The translations under genes were made by a program, and so were the position numbers. From Laspinema palackyanum D2c (lineage in GTDB: Bacteria > Cyanobacteriota > Cyanobacteriia > Cyanobacteriales > Laspinemataceae), in contig NZ_JAMXFD010000012.1 in NCBI RefSeq assembly GCF_025370875.1, positions 118,749-182,748 on the forward strand: a stretch of 64,000 bases of DNA, read 5' to 3'. This document shows, one piece after another, positions 1 to 8,092 of the stretch. Positions within the stretch are counted from its first letter, which is position 1, and each line of letters opens with the position of its first letter. The notes under the pieces were generated by a model that was not told the DNA's origin, did no database searches, and saw nothing but the letters and a program-made list of their open reading frames with translations.

Positions 1-223
1 GGGAGTTGGGAGAAAGCAAGACTCCACCGGAGTCTTACTAGAGCCATTCTCCCAGGCTGTTTGTGCAGGGGTGAGTTTCTCGGGTCGGCTTTGGCAATCC
101 AGGGTCCTAGGGGGGACTCCTAATCACGAACCTCATGAAGGCGACTGCGAGATTCAAAGGCGATCGCCCTTATCCATAGCTAGGATGGTGACAAAAAGCC
201 AGAAAATAAAGCGCTACAGTGTT

Positions 224-252
224 GATGCAGCGGCTCGAATCGCCGCTGCATC
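224..252 (-). terminator. Hairpin just after psb30
   Basis: A perfect 11-bp stem with a 7-nt loop begins one base beyond the psb30 stop codon. No clear T-run follows it on the minus strand, so it is either a weak terminator or a 3'-end stabilising hairpin. Confidence 0.5.
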
Positions 253-384
253 TTACATATCGCCGCCGCGAAATGCCAGCAAAAAGATGACAACTGGACC
301 CGCAATCAAAATCAATCCCACGAAAGTGAGTTGAAGAATTGTTTCCAGATTGAGGTTGCTTGCAAAACTACTTAAAAAATCCAT
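253..384 (-). CDS. psb30: Photosystem II protein Psb30 (Ycf12)
   Basis: This 43-residue open reading frame encodes one membrane helix. An N-terminal stretch [16 protein letters not shown] precedes the segment [20 protein letters not shown], and the end is AFRGGDM. The [14 protein letters not shown] core is typical of Psb30/Ycf12, a single-helix subunit at the edge of the photosystem II core in the thylakoid membrane, where it helps stabilise the complex. The reading frame is too short for usual ORF cut-offs. A GGAGG ribosome site lies directly upstream of the ATG, overlapping an A-rich run. The gene is divergent from the cysteine-cluster/UPF0016 genes and is followed by a hairpin. The identification rests on remembered family features, not on an alignment. 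Confidence 0.8.
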   Translation of the reverse strand: MDFLSSFASNLNLETILQLTFVGLILIAGPVVIFLLAFRGGDM

Positions 385-649
385 TTTTCCTCCCAACGGT
401 GCCTGTCCTGAGTAGATATCTAAAACTAACAGTGCTTTACCCTACCCCGAATGAGAGAGGGGATTTGCCACACTGTAAATCAAAATCCGCATACAATCTT
501 ACAAGTGAATGGCTCATTTTTTTAAGGAAGTTTACAAAAATCTGGAAAAGACATGAACCTAGACCGGGTGTTTTTTTGCCCCCGGGTCGAAGATTCCCCT
601 GCGATCGGCGAGTAAAAAGCGCTATTGTGAAAAGGCACGAGGGTTCTAT

Positions 650-1042
650 ATGAGGGATTTAACCGTGGCAAGTTGGCGTTGTATCAAGCAGTGTGGAGCC
701 TGCTGTCATCTGGAGCCAGAGGAGCGTCCAGAATTGGCAGAGTATCTATCCGAGGAAGAGTTGGGCTTATATCTGAGCATGGTAGGGCCAGATGGATGGT
801 GTATCCATTTGGATCACCTCACCCGGGAATGTACAATCTATGACGATCGCCCCCGCTTCTGTCGGGTCCTCCCCAATGTGTTTGAGGAGATGTACGGCAT
901 TGAACCCGAGGAATTAGACGAATTTGCCATCGAATGCTGTCAGCAGCAAATCGAGGCTGTTCACGGCGATCGCAGCTTGGAAATGCTCCGGTTTAATCAA
1001 GCCGTTGGGGTTTCCCTACTTGAACTGCCCCCCCTCGATTAA
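650..1042 (+). CDS. YkgJ-family cysteine-cluster protein
   Basis: This is a 130-residue soluble protein. An N-terminal cluster CIKQCGACCH is followed by a WC (residue ~47), then CTIYDDRPRFCR, then ECC near residue 102. This spacing is characteristic of the YkgJ/UPF0153 family, which is thought to bind zinc or an iron-sulfur cluster; the biochemical function is unknown. It is the first gene of a forward cluster and is followed about 130 bp later by two UPF0016 transporter halves, so a role linked to metal handling is a reasonable inference. The start is the ATG after a weak GAGGG-like site. Length and motif order fit an intact gene. Confidence 0.75.
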   Translation: MRDLTVASWRCIKQCGACCHLEPEERPELAEYLSEEELGLYLSMVGPDGWCIHLDHLTRECTIYDDRPRFCRVLPNVFEEMYGIEPEELDEFAIECCQQQIEAVHGDRSLEMLRFNQAVGVSLLELPPLD

Positions 1043-1173
1043 GCCCGTTCTCTGTGTCCTCGATTGCTCTCTCCTCCTTGATCTTCCTGTGGGTAGAGGA
1101 GTTTGCCCCAGGGACGCTCTGCTCTACCGTCCGGTTGATTTTTGGGGAGAGAGTCGGGAATAATGAAAGAACA

Positions 1174-1659
1174 ATGAAAAAACAACAGCAGTTACTCTCC
1201 ATGCCAGCAAACACTTCTTCTGTTACCGAACTCACCGAGAGCCTTTCCCCCTTGTCTGCCGCCGTCCCCCCCAATGCAGAAGCCAGCCTAGAACACGCCC
1301 TCACCCTACCCGCTTCCCTAGAACTCTCACCACCCCCACCACCCCAGGCTGCACCCAAAACCCGTAGCCCTAAATCCCGTCAGGGGGCCTGGAGTGTGTT
1401 CGCTTCCACCTTCGTGACCATTTTCCTAGCTGAATTAGGGGATAAAACCCAAGTCGCCACCCTGTTAATGACCGCTGAATCCCAATCTCCCTGGATTGTC
1501 TTTGCCGGTGCCGGTTCCGCATTGGTCGCGACTAGCTTGTTAGGGGTCCTCCTTGGTCGCTGGTTAGCAACTCGCATCTCCCCCAAAACTATCGAAAAAT
1601 CAGCGGGAGTTGTCCTGCTGTTTGTCTCTGCCATGCTGGTGTGGGATATTCTGCATTAA
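1174..1659 (+). CDS. UPF0016/Gdt1-family half-transporter, first copy (manganese export likely)
   Basis: The protein has about 161 residues. A Pro/Ser-rich N-terminal extension of ~65 residues precedes three hydrophobic helices. The first helix carries the signature AELGDKTQVATLL (ExGDK[ST]). UPF0016 (TMEM165/Gdt1/Mnx) proteins move Mn2+ or Ca2+ out of the cytosol, usually with two ExGD motifs forming one transport unit. This gene has only one motif, so it is a half-size member expected to pair with the next gene. I chose the ATG of MKKQQQ; ATG at 1201 is also possible, and an in-frame ATG at 1054 would add 40 residues with little resemblance to the family. The spacer to the second copy is about 80 bp, consistent with one operon. 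Confidence 0.8.
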   Translation: MKKQQQLLSMPANTSSVTELTESLSPLSAAVPPNAEASLEHALTLPASLELSPPPPPQAAPKTRSPKSRQGAWSVFASTFVTIFLAELGDKTQVATLLMTAESQSPWIVFAGAGSALVATSLLGVLLGRWLATRISPKTIEKSAGVVLLFVSAMLVWDILH

Positions 1660-1741
1660 AATCGACTCTTCACGGCAGCCCCACCCTTTCCCTCGTTTCT
1701 TTGTTCAGGACCCTTTTAAACCTCAAGCAGGATAGCAAACA

Positions 1742-2080
1742 ATGGACTGGCAACTTCTCGGCGTAAGTTTTATCACGATTTTTTTAGCAGAATTGGGAGA
1801 CAAAAGCCAAGTGGCGGCGATCGCCCTCGGAGGTAGCTCAAAATTCCCGCAGTCGGTATTTTTCGGAACTGCTGGTGCCCTTGTTTTAGCCAGTTTGCTC
1901 GGAGTGTTAGCAGGAGAAGGGGTAGCCCAACTCCTTCCGGCCCATCTCCTCAAGGCGATCGCCGCCCTGGGTTTTGCCATCATTGCCCTACGTCTCCTGT
2001 TCGGCAAAGAAGAGGACGACGACGAAGACTCTTCCTCCGACGCAGAAACCCCCGCAATTGCCCTCTCAGACCCCGATTAA
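1742..2080 (+). CDS. UPF0016/Gdt1-family half-transporter, second copy
   Basis: This 112-residue membrane protein begins directly with the signature helix (FLAELGDKSQVAAIAL), followed by two further helices and a strongly acidic tail (EEDDDEDSSSDAE). Like the preceding gene it carries one ExGDKS motif, so the two products probably assemble as a heterodimer equivalent to the two-motif cyanobacterial manganese exporter Mnx. Half-size pairs encoded side by side are a known arrangement in this family. The acidic cytoplasmic tail could bind cations, though this is inference. A strong terminator hairpin follows, closing the cluster. Confidence 0.82.
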   Translation: MDWQLLGVSFITIFLAELGDKSQVAAIALGGSSKFPQSVFFGTAGALVLASLLGVLAGEGVAQLLPAHLLKAIAALGFAIIALRLLFGKEEDDDEDSSSDAETPAIALSDPD

Positions 2081-2111
2081 ATCTGCGTAAGTTCTGCCTA
2101 AGCATAAGCAA

Positions 2112-2138
2112 AAGCCCCCAGATAACTGGGGGCCTTTT
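2112..2138 (+). terminator. Rho-independent terminator after the UPF0016 pair
   Basis: A GCCCCCA / TGGGGGC stem is flanked by an A-run on the left and TTTT on the right, 30 bp after the second UPF0016 gene. The flanks make it usable on both strands, so it may also serve the convergent membrane-protein gene. Confidence 0.75.
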
Positions 2139-2167
2139 ACTGACTTAAATTTTCTATCCGAAAACCC

Positions 2168-2683
2168 TTATGAAGCGAGGCGTTGTTGTTGATTGCGATA
2201 CATCCAACTCAGCAAAATGCCACTGCTGCCTAGTTTGAACAGTTCCAGCATCCAATACCCTTGCTGCATTTGATTCATGCCCGAGGGAATCCCTTGCATC
2301 GGCTCAAATACATTCAGTTGCATCGCCAAAGCGCTCATTTGCGGCGTTAAGCTATAGGTATCAATCAACACCACCAATAGCAGGATAACGGATAGGAGAA
2401 TAGCAGGAATGGTCCAGTTGGGGTTAAATTGATGCCGTTTAACCACCGTGAGAATTCCGGTCAAAACTAACGCGGCACATAATAATTCAATCCGATTAAA
2501 CATCCCAAATAGTAGATAACCGGCGGAAGCAAACCCGGCGGCTTTCATCATTCCTGCTGCATACATACTGGGCAGAATCACCAGATCTAGCAACAGGCAG
2601 GCACTCAGCCAGAACCCCAGGCTGAATAGGACGATGGTTTGCCAGATCGGTTGTTTGATTGTAACCGTTGGATTCGTTTCCAT
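2168..2683 (-). CDS. Four-helix membrane protein, DUF4149-like
   Basis: This 171-residue protein has four predicted membrane helices: LFSLGFWLSACLLLDLVILP near residues 18-37, then ~50-68, ~78-100 (after an RIELLCAAL segment) and a C-terminal hydrophobic part near 148-162. The arrangement and the first helix (a W-containing helix followed by LDLV-xLP) resemble the DUF4149/TMEM205-type family, whose function is not established. The loop between helices 3 and 4 is rich in Met and Gln. It is convergent with the UPF0016 pair and divergent from queC. I would not assign a biochemical role. Confidence 0.6.
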   Translation of the reverse strand: METNPTVTIKQPIWQTIVLFSLGFWLSACLLLDLVILPSMYAAGMMKAAGFASAGYLLFGMFNRIELLCAALVLTGILTVVKRHQFNPNWTIPAILLSVILLLVVLIDTYSLTPQMSALAMQLNVFEPMQGIPSGMNQMQQGYWMLELFKLGSSGILLSWMYRNQQQRLAS

Positions 2684-2933
2684 AAAATTTCCTCTACCGC
2701 TCCGTCTTTGTTTTTAGCTTAACGAATCAGCCCGGGAAAATCCATAAAGTAACATTTCAAAAGGATACAAAATGTTACTAAAATGAAGGGAATTACCCGA
2801 AAAAATGTAAACATTTATTGCAGAGGGTCCAAGGGAGGGGAGGAATGGGGTCCCAGGACCCGGAGACAGATGCCGGGGCGATCGCATTCCACTCCCTGGG
2901 AGAATAGTAAAAAAGGCTCACCCAGAAAAAAGC

Positions 2934-3620
2934 GTGAAAGCAGTTATTTTATTATCCGGAGGATTGGACTCCTCCACGGTGCTCTACCAAGCCAAAGCCG
3001 ATGGCTGCACCTGTTATGCCATGTCCTTTGATTACCAACAACGGCATCGCCGGGAACTCGAAGCAGCCAGGGCGATCGCCCAATCGGCGGGGGTCGCCGA
3101 ACATCAAATTGTCTCCTTTGACTTGCGACAGTGGGGAGGGTCCGCCCTCACCGACGACAACATGGACCTCCCCTGCGATCGCTCCCTAGAGGAAATGGCT
3201 CAGAGTATTCCCATCACCTACGTTCCTGCTCGAAATACCATCTTTCTGAGCTTTGCCCTCGCCTACGCCGAAGCCATCGATGCCCGTCGGGTTTACATTG
3301 GGGTGAATGCGATCGACTATTCCGGCTATCCCGACTGCCGTCCCGACTATATCCAAGCCATGCAGAATGTCTTTCGACTCGGGACAAAACAGGGGAGAGA
3401 ATCCGAGACAACAGAAATTGTCACCCCCCTAATTGAGCTGAAAAAAACCGAAATCATCGAACTGGGGAATCAGTTAGGGGTCCCCTGGGAAAAAACCTGG
3501 TCCTGTTATGCCGGAGGCGATCGCCCTTGTGGAGTCTGTGACTCTTGTCAGTTAAGGTTAGCCGCATTTTCAGAACTGGGATTAACCGATCCCCTCCCCT
3601 ACCTTCAACGGGGTTCTTAA
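2934..3620 (+). CDS. queC: 7-cyano-7-deazaguanine synthase QueC
   Basis: QueC converts 7-carboxy-7-deazaguanine to preQ0 with ATP and ammonia, in the queuosine/7-deazaguanine pathway. The 228-residue protein has the N-type ATP pyrophosphatase loop SGGLDSS at residues 8-14 and the C-terminal zinc site Cys191, Cys199, Cys202 and Cys205 (CYAGGDRPCGVCDSC). YVPARNT and the GVNAIDYSGYPDCRPDY substrate segment are also present. The start is a GTG. I looked upstream for a preQ1 riboswitch and did not find the expected pseudoknot sequence. No other queuosine gene is adjacent. Length and motifs indicate an intact enzyme. Confidence 0.95.
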   Translation: MKAVILLSGGLDSSTVLYQAKADGCTCYAMSFDYQQRHRRELEAARAIAQSAGVAEHQIVSFDLRQWGGSALTDDNMDLPCDRSLEEMAQSIPITYVPARNTIFLSFALAYAEAIDARRVYIGVNAIDYSGYPDCRPDYIQAMQNVFRLGTKQGRESETTEIVTPLIELKKTEIIELGNQLGVPWEKTWSCYAGGDRPCGVCDSCQLRLAAFSELGLTDPLPYLQRGS

Positions 3621-4191
3621 CCCGAAATTATCACGAATCCCCCTGCTCGGGGTCGGTTTTACATAGGGAGAACACCCCGGGTTTTAGTCCCTTCGCCATC
3701 CCGTAGGGCATCGGCTTTTTAAAGACTGAGAAACTCCTAGAGTATGCTCTATTCCCCCTGAATCGAGTCAAGGGGATTCGCTTTCTTGTGCCTAAATTTA
3801 AGGGTTCATCTGAAAATTTGCCTGAGTCCGGCAAAAGAGCAAAACCATTCCTTAAGATAGAGGGTTGCCTTTGCCAACGGCTCTACAATGTTTAAAGTCT
3901 ACAGCCTAAATTAGGCAGGAAAGCAGTGACCCGGTTCGGGACAACTCAAACCTTGCCCAAATCCCCGCCCCTGGGGTATCCGCCAGAATTGGCAGGGTTC
4001 CAAACCCACATCCTCAAGGTCGAGTTTTATAGGGTGGCGGACTCCACCAGACAAAGCTTCCTCTATCTGGAGAATCATGATCTGCTCTTGTTAATCTAAC
4101 TTTTTTCAAAAGTATCATCTTCCTCTGGTTTGTTGTCATATTCTCAGCCTAATTGTTAACCTAGAAATGTTGTAGCAACGATAGGAACGAC
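3621..4191. other. Intergenic region with hairpins, possible unidentified RNA
   Basis: There is no convincing gene in this 570-bp spacer. Around 3900-4090 several inverted repeats occur close together: an interrupted cccg/cggg pair, AACCTTGCC (3950) pairing with GGCAGGGTT (3992) around an inner CCCC/GGGG stem, and GGTGG/CCACC just after 4030. They could form a structured transcript, but I do not recognise an RNA family and no clear T-run ends it. A reverse-strand reading frame of 67 codons at 3631-3834 has no recognisable features. Confidence 0.3.
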
Positions 4192-4380
4192 ATGGCTAGA
4201 GATTATATGCTTAGGATTCGATTAAATACTCAAGAATTAGACCGCCTGAAAGCAGAAGCTGAACGGCGTGAACTTTCAATGTCAGAAGTAATTCGAGACT
4301 ACATTAAACGAATGCCTAAACCCAAAAAAGGTTCAGATGGATTATTAGATGAAGTTCAAACGCCAGCAATGGTGGAATGA
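4192..4380 (+). CDS. Ribbon-helix-helix (CopG/Arc-type) DNA-binding protein
   Basis: A 62-residue protein with a ribbon-helix-helix pattern: a beta-strand YMLRIRLN, helix A TQELDRLKAEAERRE and helix B MSEVIRDYIKRM. The tail is Lys-rich and then acidic. Such dimers usually act as transcriptional repressors or as antitoxins of toxin-antitoxin pairs. No toxin-sized frame lies directly before it. The next 70 bp lead into the end of the opposite-strand CorC-like gene, so it is an orphan. Base composition is more A+T-rich than the flanking genes, which hints at horizontal transfer. The fold assignment is secure; the partner is unknown. Confidence 0.75.
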   Translation: MARDYMLRIRLNTQELDRLKAEAERRELSMSEVIRDYIKRMPKPKKGSDGLLDEVQTPAMVE

Positions 4381-4452
4381 AAATTTCTGTCACATCAGAA
4401 TATTTTCAGCAAGATAGCATCTTGAATTGGATCGGGTACTTAAAAACGAGTT

Positions 4453-6180
4453 CTAATGATCATCAACATCTAAATCGGGTGGGGAAGAGGAGACTGACTC
4501 CTCATCCTCATCCTGATTCTCATCCTCATAGAAATCGAAATGCTGTGAAGAAGACCGGAGCAATTCGTCCTCCTCCAGATCGAAATCGCGGGATGCAGAG
4601 GAGGAGTGTTGCTCAGACTCATCGAGATCGAAATCCGATCCTGACGAAGGAGACTCCTGCTCTGGGGTATTCAGTTCTAAATCCGTGGGCAAGGAGTCAA
4701 ACGAGTCTAGGTTAGATGAGATGGGGTTTGTCACTTCGGGACGATAAATCCGAATTTGGTTCAAACGAGGGCCTTCCGTAGAGACCACCGTAAATTCCAA
4801 ATTATCGTAGAGGAGGGTTTCCCCCTCCGCTGGGATTTTTTGGAACTGATAGAGGAGGAAACCCCCCAGGGTCTGATATTCATCGGTCAGGGGTAAGTCA
4901 AAATTGAGCAATTCATTGACTTCTTCCAAGTTCATTTGAGCTTGGACCATCCAGGTTTGCTCATCGACCATTTGGATGGTTAACTCTTCAGAATCGGAGA
5001 GTTCGGGACTCTCGCCAATAATTTGGGCGACTAAATCACTAATGGTTACTAAACCGGCAGTCCCGCCAAATTCATCAACCACCATGACCATTGGTCGTTG
5101 CGATCGCTGGACGATGGGCAACAACTCGCTTAAAGGGGTATATTCGGCAACGAACCGCGCCGGACGAATCCAGGGCGCTAGGGGAGTATCTGGGGTGAGG
5201 ACTCCCTGGGCTAAAGGTCCGGCCAATTCTTTAAAATAGATGATACCGCGAACGTCATCTAAAGATTCCCCAATCACCGGATAGCGGGAGTGACCTGTAC
5301 TCACCACCTCGTTGAGCAACATTTGAAAGGTGGCATCATAAGAGATCCCATGAATGCTCGTTCGAGGCACCATCACTTCCCGAGCACAGACTTCCCCAAA
5401 TTCAAACACATTATTGAGCAGTTCTCGCTCCTCGGCTTCTAATCCTGTGGATTCGCGTTCCGTGGCGATAATCAGTTGTAATTCTTCAGGAGTGATGCGA
5501 TTGGACCAAGCCTGAGCGTTAAAGCGAATACCCCCTAGACTGAGGAGCCAGCGGGTTGAGCGGTCCAGGATCCAGATAAAGGGGTGAAAAAATCGGGCGA
5601 TCGCCAAACTCGGGGGGCCCAGGAGTCGCGCCAGTTGCTCAGAATAGAGCAACGCCAAAGTTTTGGGACATAATTCGCCGAGGACAATTTGCAAATAAGC
5701 CACGATTAAAAAGGCCAGGGGGATTGCCAGGGAATGAGCGATCACCTGAGCAATATCCGGCCTAATTGGCAACCAGACGATCCATTCGGCCACTAAAACC
5801 GCCATCGTATTTTCCCCAATCCAGCCTAGGGCCAGACTGGAGAGGGTAATGCCTAACTGAGTCGTCGAGAGCAGACGCTCGATATTGCGATGGAGATGTT
5901 GGACAATTTTGGCCTGGATGTCGCCATTATCGGCCAAATGATTAATCCGCGATCGCCGCACGGAAACGATCGCAAATTCCGTCGTCACGAAAAAAGCATT
6001 AATGGCGATCAGTCCAAAGACCGCAAGCAACCGCAGTACGACATCTTGCCAGGTCTGAAGGGAATTCCCCGGGACCACCACCGCTAAATGACTCGCGATC
6101 GCACTGCCGGAGTGCAATCCCACGACCCCCAGGGTGACCATCCCACCCACCGCAGAAAAATAGCTTAAAGAACGCACCAC
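4453..6180 (-). CDS. CorC/HlyC-type membrane protein (CNNM-CBS-CBS-CorC domains)
   Basis: This 575-residue inner-membrane protein belongs to the CNNM/CorC (formerly hemolysin C) family, linked to Mg2+ or Co2+ efflux and tolerance. After a hydrophobic N-terminus come the CNNM/DUF21 transmembrane domain (~45-240, with FFVTTEFAIVSVRRSRI and LALGWIGE), two CBS domains (~255-390, including EVMVPRTSI and VDEFGGTAGLVTISDL), and the small CorC_HlyC domain (~400-485, NELLNFDLP ... TLGGFLLYQF). The last ~90 residues are an unusual Ser/Asp/Glu-rich low-complexity tail, not needed in the family. The start is a GTG; a second GTG codon follows immediately. It stands alone, convergent with the ribbon-helix-helix gene. 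Confidence 0.9.
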   Translation of the reverse strand: MVRSLSYFSAVGGMVTLGVVGLHSGSAIASHLAVVVPGNSLQTWQDVVLRLLAVFGLIAINAFFVTTEFAIVSVRRSRINHLADNGDIQAKIVQHLHRNIERLLSTTQLGITLSSLALGWIGENTMAVLVAEWIVWLPIRPDIAQVIAHSLAIPLAFLIVAYLQIVLGELCPKTLALLYSEQLARLLGPPSLAIARFFHPFIWILDRSTRWLLSLGGIRFNAQAWSNRITPEELQLIIATERESTGLEAEERELLNNVFEFGEVCAREVMVPRTSIHGISYDATFQMLLNEVVSTGHSRYPVIGESLDDVRGIIYFKELAGPLAQGVLTPDTPLAPWIRPARFVAEYTPLSELLPIVQRSQRPMVMVVDEFGGTAGLVTISDLVAQIIGESPELSDSEELTIQMVDEQTWMVQAQMNLEEVNELLNFDLPLTDEYQTLGGFLLYQFQKIPAEGETLLYDNLEFTVVSTEGPRLNQIRIYRPEVTNPISSNLDSFDSLPTDLELNTPEQESPSSGSDFDLDESEQHSSSASRDFDLEEDELLRSSSQHFDFYEDENQDEDEESVSSSPPDLDVDDH

Positions 6181-6358
6181 TGCAACTCATCTTGAAACAT
6201 TTGGATTACCCATTTTAACCTTGACCGTTTGGCACTGGAGCGTTAACGGCGAAAAATTAGTCCCCGTCGCCATAGCAGGACATCCCCCTAACTTAACCCC
6301 AATGCTAGGGTTGATTAGAGGGCTTGTGGAACGACCTGTGCTCAGAAGAGTCCCCGGT

Positions 6359-7033
6359 CTATTGGACCGGAATTTCTGACATTTTTAGTTCAAGTTCCTG
6401 ATCGGGATAGTCCGTCAGGGTCAAGGACAGTTTCTGTGCATTTTCCAGCAAGGCCGAGGGAATGCTGACGGTCCCGGAATAGCTCTGATCCCCCGGGGGC
6501 AAATCTCCCGGCAATCCTTGGGTTGTCGCACTCAGCGATCGCCCCTTATCATCGGTGACGTTCAAGAAACTGTACAGAAACTGTACCGATCGCGAACCGC
6601 CATTTTTTAAACTGACATCCAGCAACAGCGCGGACCCTTCTCGCCGCACCCCGGTGACCTGCAAACTCACGTCCTGGTCCTTGGTGGCGATCGGAAACCG
6701 CTCGTCTTTCTTCGGTTCTTCGGCGGCTTTGGCTTCTGCTTCCGGTTCCGCTGCTTTCGTTTCGGCCGCTTCCGGTTCCACTTCTTTGCCCGAGATTCTC
6801 GCCTTGACCGTTTTGATTACTTCGTCTTCCTTCAACAGCTTGAGCCCTTGACCCTTCCCTGTCGCCGCAGGGGAATTTGATTCTCCCGAGGTATTCGGAC
6901 GAACGTCAGGCTGGGTGACTTCCTTGAGCGCAGCTTTGCCTAACTCTAATCCTAGGGAGGCACTCAAGGCACCCGCGCCAAACATCATGGATAACAGTAA
7001 AAACGTCAGGACAACAGTTGGGTTGACTTTCAT
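6359..7033 (-). CDS. Exported or membrane-anchored protein of unknown function
   Basis: I do not recognise this 224-residue protein. It begins with a hydrophobic segment (VVLTFLLLSMMFGAGALSAS, residues 7-26) that could be a signal peptide or anchor. A low-complexity Ala/Glu/Lys linker follows (about residues 75-115, with repeated EPEA and KAAEE units). The C-terminal ~105 residues alternate hydrophobic strands and turns (VSLQVTGVRREGSALLLDVSL, LNVTDDKGRSLS, SGTVSIPSALL), suggesting an Ig-like or C2-like beta-sandwich. It lies between the CorC-like gene and a tRNA, with no obvious operon partner. No clear ribosome site precedes the ATG. Confidence 0.6.
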   Translation of the reverse strand: MKVNPTVVLTFLLLSMMFGAGALSASLGLELGKAALKEVTQPDVRPNTSGESNSPAATGKGQGLKLLKEDEVIKTVKARISGKEVEPEAAETKAAEPEAEAKAAEEPKKDERFPIATKDQDVSLQVTGVRREGSALLLDVSLKNGGSRSVQFLYSFLNVTDDKGRSLSATTQGLPGDLPPGDQSYSGTVSIPSALLENAQKLSLTLTDYPDQELELKMSEIPVQ

Positions 7034-7383
7034 AGTGTTTTTTTTCTTTTATGCGATCGCCGCAATACCGACTCATTGTTCTAGCTTCAAGAGTACCTCG
7101 CCTTTCCCGGGGGGAAAATGACACCAGCCCTTGATAAACCCAGGCATCTCGATTTTAATCCCTATTTTTTTATTCCATCTCGTTCTCAAAGAATCCGTTT
7201 CCCGCTTGGCTCCAACTGATGAGATCTCCGGTTGCACTCTACCCCTAGACAGGTTACACCCCCAGGGATTATAATCTTTACAAGGTCTGTTGCTGGGCCC
7301 TAAATTCCCAGGTTTGGGAGTCATCAAAAAAGCAAATTGCCATAAGACTCTACCCTGAGTCTGCTACAATCAATAAAAAAAGA

Positions 7384-7456
7384 CGGCAGTTGGCCGAGCG
7401 GATGAGGCAGCGAACTCATAATTCGCCTTAGGCAGGTTCAACTCCTGCACTGCCGA
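7384..7456 (+). tRNA. tRNA with anticodon CAU, probably tRNA-Ile2
   Basis: All arms can be drawn: acceptor CGGCAGT/ACTGCCG, a D-arm, anticodon stem GCGAA/TTCGC with loop CTCATAA, a 5-base variable loop and T-arm GCAGG-TTCAACT-CCTGC, with discriminator A. CCA is not encoded. Anticodon CAU can be Met or lysidine-modified Ile2. The AACTCATAATT anticodon arm matches the plastid/cyanobacterial trnI-CAU pattern, and the acceptor stem is not that of an initiator, so Ile2 is favoured. A tRNA scanner may label it Met. Confidence 0.88.
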
Positions 7457-7594
7457 TTAAATTTAAGATAACGGGAATGGGGGACCAACCCCACTTCTTC
7501 TGGGCGATCGCCCAGAAGAAATTCAGAACTCCCGTCAATTTCGCGAGTTCCCCCCCTTTCTCGGGGCAGTACATCAACTGCCCCGAATTTCTGC

Positions 7595-7999
7595 TTACCG
7601 CAGGGGCAGAATTTCGTTTTGAGGGTTGAAAGGGATCCCACTTGGGGTATAACTGGGCATCGTCTGCAAAGACTCGTTAAACGGGTTCGTCAAATCCCGG
7701 GTTCTAATAATAGGATCGCTAGAGGTTTGGACCTCCATAACGGCCTGATAGAGCTTGTTGACCCGTTCTGCATCCCGTTCCGCCTGTCTTTCCGGGTAAG
7801 TCATCGGCAGCAGATAATAACTGATTTGGTCAAAAATTGAGCGATTCTGGTAAAACGTATCAGAACTACGAAAGAAAGCCCGCTCAAATTGTTCAGCAAT
7901 GGTTCGACGTTGGCTTTGGGCGAGGGCCTCTGGTGCCACCACCAGAGATGCGCCTAACAGGGCCACCGCCCCGATCGCGGTCTTTAACTGGAGTCTCAT
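7595..7999 (-). CDS. Small exported protein of unknown function
   Basis: The 134-residue product begins with a typical signal peptide (MRLQLKTAIGAVALLGASLVVA, cleavage expected after PEALA). The mature part has a Gln/Arg-rich region QSQRRTIAEQFERAFFRSSDTFYQNRS and a C-terminus with Asn/Pro-rich turns. I do not recognise a family. The start chosen is the ATG preceded by GAGGAG at 7-nt spacing. A GTG 15 bp further upstream lies inside that ribosome site and is unlikely to be used. It faces the tRNA and is divergent from pyrE. Confidence 0.65.
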   Translation of the reverse strand: MRLQLKTAIGAVALLGASLVVAPEALAQSQRRTIAEQFERAFFRSSDTFYQNRSIFDQISYYLLPMTYPERQAERDAERVNKLYQAVMEVQTSSDPIIRTRDLTNPFNESLQTMPSYTPSGIPFNPQNEILPLR

Positions 8000-8092
8000 G
8001 AATTTTCTCCTCACTTTTGGCTCGATATTAGCTCAACTTCCACGATAAGATAATTATCGGCTGAAATTTTCCTCCTGTCACTACAATTAACC

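Noticed and set aside
2700..2934. Possible preQ1 riboswitch upstream of queC
   Set aside because: The leader is purine-rich, but the short pseudoknot pattern of preQ1 riboswitches is not found.
3631..3834. 67-codon reverse reading frame
   Set aside because: No ribosome site, no domain, and an Arg/Pro-rich composition typical of a chance frame.
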